From Aphrophora alni (Eukaryota > Arthropoda > Insecta > Hemiptera > Aphrophoridae), in contig OY740768.1 of NCBI GenBank assembly GCA_963513935.1, positions 18,216,590 through 18,280,589 of the forward strand: a stretch of 64,000 nt of DNA. Direction: 5' to 3'. The notes below the pieces were generated by a model. It saw only the letters and a program-made list of their open reading frames with translations. It had not been told where the DNA came from and ran no database searches. This document shows positions 36,604-47,256 of this stretch, piece by piece; position 1 is the stretch's first letter; the number at the start of each line of letters is the position of its first letter. Made by a program: the position numbers and the translations under genes.

Positions 36604-37500
36604 CCTAGTATTTCGTGAATGGTCCGATGATAAAAGAACCTCCTCTACCTCCTAACCACCTCTCACCACTCTGGGTGATGGCAGAAACAACAGACAATAT
36701 TTATAGAAAGTGCATTATATTTGCTTTGAGAAAGCTAGCCATGATGAAATGCATCCAGTCACAGATAATTGAATTGCCTCTTGATGTATTTGGCATTGCT
36801 TGTAGATGAAACCAACTGTCAACTGAGTTTTGTTTTTGTTGTGTTCTAAGACCTCTACTCTATATGTAATACCTTTAATCTCTTACCATTTTAGAACTTT
36901 CTAACGACCAATTGGGTGGTTAAACCGAGAGCTTTGCTTATATAAATTTATAGTACATACAGCGCAAGTTAAATAAAAGCATGTAATAAACATCACAGGA
37001 GGCTACTTAACAAAAACTATTCTAATATCCATTCGTAATAATAAAGTGTATGGCAGGTGACAGGCACAAAAAAAAAAAGTTGTAAAAAATTGCATATACT
37101 TGTACTATCCACTACTTACATACTTGTGAGAAAATAAAAACTGCATTGACTCTAACAAAAAATGTGTGCGCTCATATATACTTGGTAAATAGCTTTTGGA
37201 ATATTCCTTCAGTCTCATATAATAAGATAAGAGTGACAAGACTATTCTAGAAAATTCTTGCCGCAAACAAGATGGCGTCCGGCAAGTAAAAGTAGTTCTT
37301 AAATCTTCTCACAGATGGTGGGAGTGTCACTATTTTGTAATTAATTTCTTTCAAAATTTCTTTTTCTGTTTAATTTTAAAAATTTGAAAAATGTGTTATT
37401 TATATATTTTTTATTTCATTTTTTCTTAAATTTTTCCATCTTGGAAGGGAGGGTAGCTGTCCTACTCTGGATATGCCCTTATAAACTTATAAACACCAGG
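36604..37500. other. AT-rich intron sequence
   Basis: Nothing recognised. Confidence 0.4.
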
Positions 37501-37507
37501 TGCTCAA

Positions 37508-37700
37508 GATGCAGTAATTTACCCAGCACTAGCTACCAATTGCTGTAGTTATTTACCCAGCACTAGCTACCAATTACAGTTATTTACCCAGGACTAGCTA
37601 CCAATTGCTGTAATTATTTACCCAGCACTAGCTACCAATTACAGTTATTTACCCAGCACTAGCTACCAATTGCTGTAGTTATTTACCCAGCACTAGCCAT
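37508..37700. repeat. Minisatellite with alternating 34 and 31 bp units
   Basis: About five and a half units share ATTTACCCAGCACTAGCTAC. They alternate between a form ending in CAATTGCTGTAGTT and one ending in CAATTACAGTT, giving a 65 bp higher-order period. Confidence 0.85.
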
Positions 37701-37957
37701 TTTTGGCATATATTAATAGTTTATTTAAGAATAGAAAGAAAAATATTTAAAATTAAGTTTTTATAAACCTAGAAAGATTTTAGTTTTGTCTTTACATCTG
37801 TAAAAAAATAATAAAATGTTTTATTTCAAAAATTAACAAAAACAAGCCTTTGAAATTTGTCTAAGCTCAATATTACACTATGTATTTATTTTCCACTAAA
37901 TATTATATTTTAGAAAAGCTATAAATATTAATCAATTAGGACCTAATGATACTTGGG

Positions 37958-37989
<32 letters not shown>

Positions 37990-38099
37990 TGTAAAACCTT
38001 TAAAAATCATTTACTTTATTCAGAATTATTTTGATAATCATATATGATGTTATAAAAAAGCATCTATTCTCAAATAAACACCTAATAACTCGTAAGTTA

Positions 38100-38630
38100 T
38101 GGTCCATTAGTTACTTTGGGTGAAAACATTATTGAAGAAGAGTATTCAGCAAAGTTCCTTGTTTGGATTACTGATAATCAATTAACTTGGAAGGAACATA
38201 TAGGTAGCACATGTGTGCAAAAATAAGCCAGGGCGCATATTATATGTTGAGGGCAAGACCGATCACTCTGATTTCTTTCATTTTGAAGGCATTGGATAAA
38301 ATAGTAAATAGGTCATGATCTCAATCTATGTAAGATAGCATGCTTACCACTTAGGTAGAGTTTGTGAGAAAGCACTACACAGCCTTGTATAAAATTTAGA
38401 AGAGAGACTCGCTAACAGGGAATATCCCCTCAGTATCTAACTCAACATTCAAGGGGCTTTTGACAATCTCTTCCATAATTTGATGGCTCATGCCCTATCA
38501 CAATACGAGGTTTCAACAATCAATGTAAAGGAGATTTATGAGATCCAAGGATATTGAGATGATGTTATAGTGATTATCGAATGACGGTATAATAATACAG
38601 TGGTGAATCTTATTAAAGGAGCTCTATCAC
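38100..38630 (+). pseudogene. LINE reverse transcriptase remnant, 5' part
   Basis: 38150-38200 gives DNQLTWKEHIG, a post-RT segment probably from a second LINE piece. 38260-38600 gives the RT core: LKALDKIVNR, then NIQGAFDNLFHNLMAHAL, the first catalytic-Asp block of I/R1/Jockey-type LINEs. It has several stops. The DNA transposon at 38633 interrupts it. Confidence 0.7.
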
Positions 38631-38632
38631 TA

Positions 38633-41374
38633 AAGTGGACCTGAAAAATATAGGCGGCTCAGGGTCAAGCCCATCTAGTCCCGCCACGCCTGCTCTGTAC
38701 TCCCCTACTTCTCCTCCATCCATCCGCTAACACTCCTACACCGGTTGTTTACATCCGGTTACTTAAAATAGTTTCGTATAAGTTTGCAACTTATTCTATT
38801 TAAAGAAATATAACCTAAAAATAAAATCATTAGAAACAAATCTTACACTAACATCATTTTATAAATAATAGTTTAATTTTTGTTTGACTTATTTTGGCGT
38901 CCTGCTGTTGTTGTTGCAATGATTGGTAATAGAGATAATATAACAAAAACAATAAAACAGATCTTTTTTAATTTAAGTTGGAAAATAACTTTTCAGTTTT
39001 CAATTTAAAGCAGTTTACAGTTAGTTATTCAAAAATGTAAATAGAAATTCATGTTATAATAGCTGTATAAAATATATATATTATGCATTTATTATATAAT
39101 TTATACATCACCAATATTTTTATATTGACATGTTGAAATATAATTATGTTTCGTAACTTTACGATAAAAAAATAATTTTAAAATTAAGTAACTTTATGGT
39201 AAACTATCCATAGTTAAATTATATAAAAATCGGTAGTTTTGGCTGGGGAGTATGAGAACGGCCATACAATACAGGCAAAATTTATAAGTCTTCCTCGTCT
39301 TCACTTTGGATGGGCACATCACTGAAGCTGTCACTATCACTCTCGTCCTGTAAATTAACAACTATGCGTTGAATGTTATCATCACGAAGACCTTCTTTTT
39401 CAAAATCTTCCTCTTGTAGCTTCACTGCATGACGATCACATTTCACCCAGTCTTCAACAGTCACGTTATTTAGAGCGTCTTCAAGGAGTTGCCTCACATC
39501 CTTTATTTTAAATGTGGTGTTTTTCTGAGCTACTTCCCCTTTTACCTGTGCCCATATAAGCTCGATGGGATTATATTGGCAGTGGTACGGGGGTAGCCGA
39601 ACCACTTCATGCCCCATATCCAGTGCAATCTCATCGAGCTCATACTGCTTGCTGTATTTGTGTTTATGATGCCCAACTATGGTTAGCAGCTCTGCAACAG
39701 TGTGTTTTGGATTGTGTGCTATACCTTTGGATGTTAACCATGCCGTAATATCTGCCTTTCTCGTCTTGGTGTTCGGGACTTTTTCTTTGAGTTTAGAGTG
39801 ATAGCTCGCATTGTCCATGACTATCACACACCCTTCTTCTAAACTCCTAAGCATGTCGACAAACCATTCCTTGAAGACCTCGTAGTTCATCTCTTGGTGG
39901 TAATCAATGGTACTTTTCGACTGAAAAACCAGTTGAGTACCCCCTAAGAAGCCGTACTTTGACGATCCTGCATGGCAAATAATTAGTCTTGAACCCTTGC
40001 CAACTGGGACTCGAAATCCACCTTTGCTTGTAGAATGCTGCCAGATATATTTTTTTGAATGGTTTTGGTTTACCCAAGTTTCGTCTAAGTAGATAATTGG
40101 GCGGAGGTGTTGTTCTTGCCTTAAATCATGCATTTTCTGAAGAAACAATACCCGAGCTGCCACTATGTCCCTTCTTTCCATCAAAAATTTTCTGCCATCA
40201 TTACATTTTTTAAACAGGAATCCGACCTTCTTTAAGATTTTCCGAGTGGAATCTACTCCACCAGCAAACCCTATCTTTTCCCTCAACACATTTTTAATTT
40301 TTTTGCAAGTAGGGTATTCTCCACGATCATAAAAATCAAATACAGTACGACGAACAACGTCCCTGTCAAAATCGTCTAAATTAGTAATCCACTTTTTGTG
40401 TGCCTTTTTCTTCCGTGGAGATACAAACAATGGTCTAGCATCATCTTGCAAGTTAAAAATCGGATGTTTGTACCCTTCTGCAGCGATTCTTTGCACAGTG
40501 CGTACTGACAATGAACATGCAGCTGCTGTTGCCTTTTGTGTGTCATTAAAAACTTCTTGTATTGTGGTATTTGGTCTGTTAGTCACGAGATCCTTAAGAT
40601 AATTATATACACTAAATACAACCTTTTTGGACTGGCTTCTGACATCTGGGCTGGTGACTGCCATGATTTAAAAAATAAGCACTATACACTGATAAATACA
40701 CAAATAAATAAAACTTCAATAACTAAACAGCACCAATCAAAATAAAGAAAATAACTAAACAACACCGCAGCAGAGTGAAATAGAGACTAACTGTCACATG
40801 CGTAGACAAAACTGCTTATCGTTATTGATAACATTAACTTCAGTCTAGCCTATATAATCAACTGATGATTAAGATATAAGTTTGTCATACAATGTTGACT
40901 TTGATTGCTTATGCCCGAAGGTAGATGGGAATTGTTTGTAAATGTCAATTTTTAGTTTATAATGAATGCCTTTCATATTTTATGTTAGTAATTATTAATC
41001 TGTTTCATTATAAATTAAAGTATTATTTCTGCTTCGTTTAGAAAATTTTCTTAATTATTTAGTAATAATTTATGTTTGTTGTGTGAATGTTCCATGAATG
41101 CAGGTTTATAGAGAAGTTAGCTATTTTTATTTTAAGAACGTGTGTATGTTAATTTTATTTAGTTAAATTTTTTATAACTAAAAAAATATATTTTATAATT
41201 ATTAATAAATATATTTTATATTTCGTTATAACACTGTTACCGCTAAACAACAACATTTCCCTTCCCTACATGCGATGCGAAGGCAGGCAGTGGGTGAAGG
41301 AGAGGGGTAGGCAGGGTGGGGAAGCGGGGAAGCGACGCGTGACCCTGAGCCGCCTATATTTTTCAGGTCCACTA
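38633..41374 (-). mobile_element. Intact IS630-Tc1-mariner-type transposon with DD83E transposase
   Basis: Terminal repeats match perfectly over more than 30 bp (AGTGGACCTGAAAAATATAG onward) and are flanked by TA at 38631-38632 and 41375-41376. The 2742 bp element contains one uninterrupted transposase gene. It sits inside an older, decayed LINE, so it is the younger insertion. Confidence 0.92.
39282..40664 (-). CDS. DDE transposase, 460 aa, intact
   Basis: The transposase cuts at the terminal repeats and inserts at TA. Residues of about 10-65 form a helix-turn-helix (LSVRTVQRIAAEG), and residues 95-150 form a second helical DNA-binding part. The catalytic residues are D194 (IIYLDETWV), D284 (VIVMDNASYH) and E368 (YNPIELIWAQVK). 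The gap between the last two is 83 residues, far longer than the 34-41 usual in Tc1/mariner. This is close to the DD82E ('Sailor') branch as I recall it. The C-terminus is acidic (SDSDSFSDVPIQSEDEEDL). No stop or frameshift is visible. The start is the first ATG, preceded by a short AT-rich leader inside the left-facing terminal region. Confidence 0.9.
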   Translation of the reverse strand: MAVTSPDVRSQSKKVVFSVYNYLKDLVTNRPNTTIQEVFNDTQKATAAACSLSVRTVQRIAAEGYKHPIFNLQDDARPLFVSPRKKKAHKKWITNLDDFDRDVVRRTVFDFYDRGEYPTCKKIKNVLREKIGFAGGVDSTRKILKKVGFLFKKCNDGRKFLMERRDIVAARVLFLQKMHDLRQEQHLRPIIYLDETWVNQNHSKKYIWQHSTSKGGFRVPVGKGSRLIICHAGSSKYGFLGGTQLVFQSKSTIDYHQEMNYEVFKEWFVDMLRSLEEGCVIVMDNASYHSKLKEKVPNTKTRKADITAWLTSKGIAHNPKHTVAELLTIVGHHKHKYSKQYELDEIALDMGHEVVRLPPYHCQYNPIELIWAQVKGEVAQKNTTFKIKDVRQLLEDALNNVTVEDWVKCDRHAVKLQEEDFEKEGLRDDNIQRIVVNLQDESDSDSFSDVPIQSEDEEDL

Positions 41375-41376
41375 TA

Positions 41377-42860
41377 GCAGAGGGTTGGTGTTGCAAGGAG
41401 AACCTAAGGCTAAACCTGATTATGACAACATCGATTATATTTATAGGAGGATTACTCCAAATCTGAGTGGTATTCAACGCCCGGAGAAGACACTTTCAAG
41501 TACGAATGAGGTTGAATATCAAGGATTGGTGCACAACACCAAATTATCGTGGAATCCATACTTAAGACAGACTATGGAAAAGCTACTAAATCATGAATAG
41601 AAGTAAGGAGATTTGTAGAGAAAACTTAAGAGATTAAGACCAGTTATGATTATATACATTTACACTATGATGAAGACCTATGGCGCTATAGTGTTGAGTG
41701 CATATGTGTTCTGACCAAGCATAGGGGGGTCAGAACAACTATGACCAAGGGTCCGGGGCTGACCTGTATCTGTATTATCAGGCTATAACCACAACACCAA
41801 CAGTGGCAATCATGCCATGCCATGGAGATCATGCTAAGGCTTCCACCCAATTAATTAATTTATCATGGCAGAGACAAGGATGGAAGCTCATAAGATACAA
41901 TGTAGCTGTTTCTGGAGAACCTCATTCCTAGGGTATGGCAAAATTATTGCAATAATCAACCAACCGATCCTGAGATAGGCATTGATAAGGTAGTTACAAG
42001 TTTTGAAACCCTTTAAAGTCTAACCTATGGGGAGAAGGATAATGTGTTAGGTAATTCAGGAGACCTGTGTGGTAAACCATTGACTCCAAGACAAAGGAAG
42101 GCACTAGTGGTAGGTGTATGTACTGAAACTGAAGTGTTCAATTCCCTTGGGACAGTATGTCACAGATTTTCAGGCGGAAGTAATAGCCAACATTGACTGT
42201 GTTCACAATAATCTAAAGTAAACGTATAAGAAAACCCAAAATCATATTTACACTGACAGTCAGGCAGCGTTTAATACACGTGCAGGCACTATAAGATCTA
42301 GTTTGATCTGGGAGTACCAGGAAAACCTAAATGTGGTGTCTCTGGAAAACTTTGCACTGGGTAAATGCACAAGGGTGTTTAAGAAAATGAATAGGCACAT
42401 AGATGGGCTAAACAGGGACCTGCATCTGAGTTTGTATGACCTGAGCCAGCAGAAACCAGGACAGCCATCAATAGGTGGGTTCAGAGACACAACATCAGCA
42501 AAGATAGAGTAGTCTTGGAGGGTATTCTCATAGTAAAGTACTATCTTTAAGGGACAGTATTGACCTTGGACAGAGGGAAACTCAGGCGAATCACACCAAT
42601 TATTATTAGATACTCTGGTCTGAAGGTGCACCTCCATGGGGAAATAACTTCCGACTATGTGGGTTAGATGAGGAAATCGCAAGTCACATAAACTATGATT
42701 GTGAGGCTCTTGCCAGCAAAAGGCATAGGGTGTTTGGTTTCCAAACTTCTGGTGAATTCTCGCTGGGAGATGTAGTAAGTGGACTACTAAAACTCATAGA
42801 GGAGACAAATCTACTGAACTAGCATTAAGAGCCTTAGTTGTGCAATAAAGCGATGGTCGT
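41377..42860 (+). pseudogene. LINE remnant, 3' part: RT end, RNase H and zinc knuckle
   Basis: This continues the LINE split by the transposon. 41385-41600 encodes the thumb segment (GLVHNTKLSWNPYLRQTMEK). 42240-42340 encodes IYTDSQAAFNTRAGTIRSSL, an RNase H block. 42655-42720 encodes CGLDEEIASHINYDCEALAS, the terminal cysteine/histidine motif seen in R1/I-type LINEs. Stops and frame changes are frequent. Confidence 0.8.
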
Positions 42861-44118
42861 GGTTATCTGGGGCAGTTTAATCTTTTAACCTCTCCTTTCA
42901 ATCTTTCTCTAATCTTCTGATTTTTCTGTTCAATGGAGAAGGTTGTATTGTAACAGACTGGGCAAATAGTAATTATTAATGCTAGAAATAGTGTTATTGT
43001 AACTATTGTTAATGCTTATAATTTGTATATTGTTATTCGATTGTTTATGCTGTGCTCATTTAATACAGTATGTGTTTATTATTAGATGCTTATTGAATAA
43101 ATAAACAAGTAATTTAATAACAGGTCATTTAAGATAAGCCTGGAAATTTTAACATTATAAGGATTCTTGTATGATGTTGCTTGGCAATGTTGTGTACTGT
43201 TCGAAGATCATGAGTGGTGTAGCAGAAGGAATGCACCTACTATTGGATGATGTGAGCTGTCACTCATACTACATTCTATTCTAAAAACATGCACCTGAAT
43301 GATAATGACAGTGCATAAGGCTTATTAAAGGCCTGTTATGAAACTGTTTGCCATCATCAAAATTGTTTACGAAATTAGCAAGAAAATACGTGCTGCAAGA
43401 CTGATCTTTTCCGTGCATGTACGCAGTGAATAATATGTTTGGTCTTGGCTAGTAGCCTAGTAGCCCTGGCAATGATCAATGATGCCACAAGACCACTGCC
43501 CCCTCTCTACACCACTTGTCACTCCCGAACAGTAGAGTGGCTGTGAATTGTTGTGTTGAAGTACCTTCCATTGTTTTAGTATAAAAAAGATTTGCTTTTA
43601 TATTTTATAATTTATGTTAAAGTTATTGATATACAAGTTTGACTATTCATATGCAAAAATATAATTGTAAAAATTTTACTTTTATTTTTTTAATTTAAAA
43701 AAAAACAATAGTAATTAAATAAAGTATGTAAATAATTAAACTTAGGTGTAAAAATAACTTTTTTATTTACAATGATGTAAATAATTGTTAAAAATGTATT
43801 ATCGTTAGAAAAATATAATGTGCTTATTGTTAAAGAAGCTTCAGTGTTTGTTAAATAACGTTGTCTTTATGATATAGACTTATTTTGTTTAAACATTATT
43901 TCTATCTTTTATTTTCTGTAAAGAAACTATATGGTTGTTTTTCAACCATATATTTTTCAACAGTTAATGTAGATCAGTCAATGATTAAGCCTAATAATTA
44001 CCTTGCCATATTGATTTAATATTTCCAATAGTTTACAACAAATACATTCAAATATTTTAAATATTTTTTTTACAATTTAAAAACAAGAAAATCATTTTAA
44101 CATTTCATTTTTACTTAC
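42861..44118. other. AT-rich intron sequence of UGT B
   Basis: Nothing recognised. Confidence 0.4.
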
Positions 44119-44271
44119 GAAGGTTTGGTTATCTCCCTTATAGACCAAAGTACAGATTCCTCAGTAATATTATCAAAATTTAAAACAATTCCAGAGCCTG
44201 CTGTTTCTGCTTGTTTGGCATTTTTAAACTGATCAATGAACAGTGGTATTACTATCACTGGCACTTCACGG
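44119..44271 (-). CDS. UGT: UGT B exon 5, downstream part
   Basis: The last 153 nt of exon 5, from the retrotransposon to the GTAAGT donor. It encodes REVPVIVIPLFIDQFKNAKQ and onward to ITKPS. Confidence 0.92.
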
Positions 44272-45659
44272 TGTAATACCAAAAATGGTAATTTTAACCT
44301 AAATAACCAAAAAATAGTTATATTGAGATTTGAATATTTAAAGTAACCCGGGAAACGGTAAAGTTGAGTAAGGGAGGGGGTTTTAGAAGTCAAAAAGATG
44401 ACTCAAATATATAGATTATTAAAACTAGGGTAATAAAAATTAAATATAGGTTTCCAAAATAATAATGTTATGTATAAAATATTAATTCTAATTTGTAATA
44501 AAAATTTAGGTGGTGTTTGTATTGTGTTAGGCAAAATAATTTGAACAGAGTCTGTGTTGCTATGTGAGAATAATTCTCGCATACGTTGCAAGAAAAGGGA
44601 GGTAAAGTGAAAAATACCCATGCGGTTAGTCAGTCTTAGAGAGGGGTCTGAGGTGGTAGGACATGTTTTCAGTGAAGAGAAACTTTCTCAAAATGTAGCA
44701 AAAGTAGTTAATTAAGGTCCTATGGTGACATTTAGTTCAGGGAGAGATGTTTTTAAATAAAAGAAGCTTCAGAACATTAATGGTGAAGATTCAGTGAGTT
44801 TAGAGACAGTTTGACGTGGTAAGACTTAGTTTGCGTTTTGGACAATAACTATTGTTAAAGTGATGAAAATCTTTGTACAAACCATGAATTTAAAAAGGAC
44901 AATTGATCGTATAATATATAGAATTGAATCTGCAAGGTCTTTACAACACAGGATGAAAGGAACTCAACACGTGGAGGCTTCCAATCTACTGGATCGGTTA
45001 TGCGGTAACAAAAAATAAAAAATCAGACACACTTTCATAAAAAATAATTATGTAAAAGAAAAAGAACTTTTTATATGAACTTTCTAAATGTATTTAAATG
45101 TATAATCTTTGTTTAATAATTAGTCATTCAAATAACTTAATTTCATGTTAATAATAATAATAATAATAATCATCATCTTTGTTACGTGAGAATTTTAAAG
45201 CTCACCATAAAAATAGTTTTATTTCAAGTTGCAACTACAAATTTTAGAATCACAAACAAGGATTTAAGTCTCTTCAAGGCAGAATTTTAAAGTTAAAAAG
45301 ATAAGGAAATATCAAATAGTAGTAGGATATATATTATGAACATGTATGTATAACTTGTATAAATGTTAATACTTAACTCAATAAATTATGTTCAATTTCA
45401 GCTCAACAAAATAAGATTTTTTTATTTCACCGAGAACCACTGAAGTACACTTTTAAAAGGATTTGCGACCCTGAGAGATTTTCATAATAACAATTAACTT
45501 CTTTTTTTTTTAAATTGGTAAGCTAACGCTACCTGGCGCCCATAAAAAGCTTGGCAAAAGTATATAAATAATAATAAAATTAAAATCAATTTTTTATATT
45601 TTTTTAATAAAAATAAGTACTCTTCAAGTACGACAAGGCTCATTTTTATAACTATTACA
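44272..45659 (+). repeat. 5' LTR of element 2 (1388 bp)
   Basis: It matches 50407-51795 almost base for base; the four visible changes are all in the last 50 bp. It contains a TGGCGCCC block at 45534-45541 and an (AAT)n run near 45150. Confidence 0.95.
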
Positions 45660-45758
45660 ATTGTCGAACCAACGTGGTGCTGTATTCTTATATTGAAAAA
45701 TATAAGAATATAAGTCGAAAAAACAGTGGTTTTTTGGTGGATTAGAAATTCTTATCAA

Positions 45759-45766
45759 AAAGGTAA
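45759..45766 (+). promoter_or_regulatory. Possible leader 5' splice donor of element 2
   Basis: AAGGTAAG lies between the LTR and the ORF, at the same place as in element 1. Confidence 0.4.
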
Positions 45767-45891
45767 GAATATTCATAGTCAACATAAAAATAAGAATGTT
45801 CTCTCTAAAAAATTTTTTAATAATAAGTAGATAAGTAATTTTAAAATAACCAATTCTAAATTTAAAGTTTAAATAATAATAATAATTAAAA

Positions 45892-47256
45892 ATGGAGTGT
45901 ACAATTAATAATAATCTAATAAGTGAGAAAGACAGAGTAATGGTAGAATTTAAAATTATGAAAAAAGAAGCTGATAAGTATTTTGGTAAAGTTAGTAAAT
46001 GTTTTAGGAAGGAAGATTTGAAATTGGATGATTTGGGTAATAGAACTGAACTATGGTGTATAGAAATAAGTAGGGATGATTTAAATGAATATTGGTATAA
46101 AGAATTAGGAAGGGATGGAATAAATAAAGAATTAGAGTTAAAGGAAATAATTAAAATGTTACATGCTGTTCTCAAAGTAAGAAATGAAGTTTATGATAAG
46201 ATGTTGAATAGATTAGCTGTAAAGGAAAAAATTAACTTCCAATTAAAAGTTTTTATTAAAAATGATCAAACTGAAATAATAGAGAATATTTGTGTGAATG
46301 ATTATGTTTTTGAACAAGTAAACAATGGGATTTGTAACAAAGAAAAGTTAGAAGTTAAGAAAAATGGTGGGGTTAATAATTTTGATGGAATAAATAAGGT
46401 TTCAAGTGACTTGATAAACAAAGATAGTAATTTGGTAAAGGAAGATCAAAATTTAAAGATTATGAGAATGCTTGAATTAATAAATGATGAATGTGTGAGC
46501 TTTAATAAAAAACTTGATCGAGAAAATGCAAAATTGAAACAAAAAAATCTAGAATGGGAACAAAAAAGATTAAAAAATGAGACAATTGTTAAGACTAATG
46601 GATGTCAAAATGAGTTTTTTGAAAACAATGATTTAAAACAGTTAACAGGTAATGTTGAAATTAGTAATTTTGTTGGGGTTAGAGAGATTGTAAGTGATTT
46701 AAATAACAAGGGTAAAATTAAAGTGAATGAGTGTTTAATTAAGATAAATGATGTAATAACAAAAGAGTTAGCTATTTATGTGAGAAAGCAAAGCTATCAT
46801 AAAACTTTATGTTTTGAAAAAATAGCAATATTAAAATTTAGAAATATATTTAAAATGCAAGAACAACAGATTAAAAGTCTCTTTGAGAAAAATAATTTTG
46901 AGTGTGAGTTTAAAAAAGCAATTGTGGAAGAAATCTATGTAAATGTAAGCAAAGTCAGTAGAGTTCAGTATTCCAAGCTGACAGATAACAAAAGTAGGTC
47001 ATTGTGTCTTGAGATGTCTAAAAAGGAGGAATACAATGGAGTGTTTGAAAGGAAGAATGAAGGGAGTGAGAGTTTGTCAATAGGAAGATGTAATGTCAAC
47101 AAGGGGGAATCTTTTGTTGAGACAAGGTCATTTGTAAGATCTAGCTTAGAACAGGTCTCTAAGTTAGAGACAGTATTTAACATTGCAATTATGTTAAGAA
47201 AGCAGGCAATATGTTATAAATTGTTTCACCAATCGGGAAACCATCGAAAAAAATAG
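45892..47256 (+). CDS. Unrecognised ORF of element 2, 454 aa
   Basis: It has a single intact frame 232 bases after the LTR, where gag sits in element 1. The protein is rich in Lys, Glu and Asn, with a likely coiled coil at about residues 195-235 (MRMLELINDECVSFNKKLDR). It has no capsid-like region, zinc knuckle, DTG or YXDD motif. The N-terminal 110 residues look globular (CFRKEDLKLDDL, RTELWCIEISRDDLNEYWYK), as does the region 290-360. I do not recognise the family. It might be a captured or highly diverged protein that helps packaging, but that is speculation. Its intactness next to near-identical LTRs fits recent mobilisation. Confidence 0.75.
   Translation: MECTINNNLISEKDRVMVEFKIMKKEADKYFGKVSKCFRKEDLKLDDLGNRTELWCIEISRDDLNEYWYKELGRDGINKELELKEIIKMLHAVLKVRNEVYDKMLNRLAVKEKINFQLKVFIKNDQTEIIENICVNDYVFEQVNNGICNKEKLEVKKNGGVNNFDGINKVSSDLINKDSNLVKEDQNLKIMRMLELINDECVSFNKKLDRENAKLKQKNLEWEQKRLKNETIVKTNGCQNEFFENNDLKQLTGNVEISNFVGVREIVSDLNNKGKIKVNECLIKINDVITKELAIYVRKQSYHKTLCFEKIAILKFRNIFKMQEQQIKSLFEKNNFECEFKKAIVEEIYVNVSKVSRVQYSKLTDNKSRSLCLEMSKKEEYNGVFERKNEGSESLSIGRCNVNKGESFVETRSFVRSSLEQVSKLETVFNIAIMLRKQAICYKLFHQSGNHRKK

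Noticed and set aside
45624..46175. 183-codon minus-strand ORF
   Set aside because: It is antisense to the element 2 leader and ORF. Its Ser/Leu/Ile-rich composition is expected from the complementary strand.
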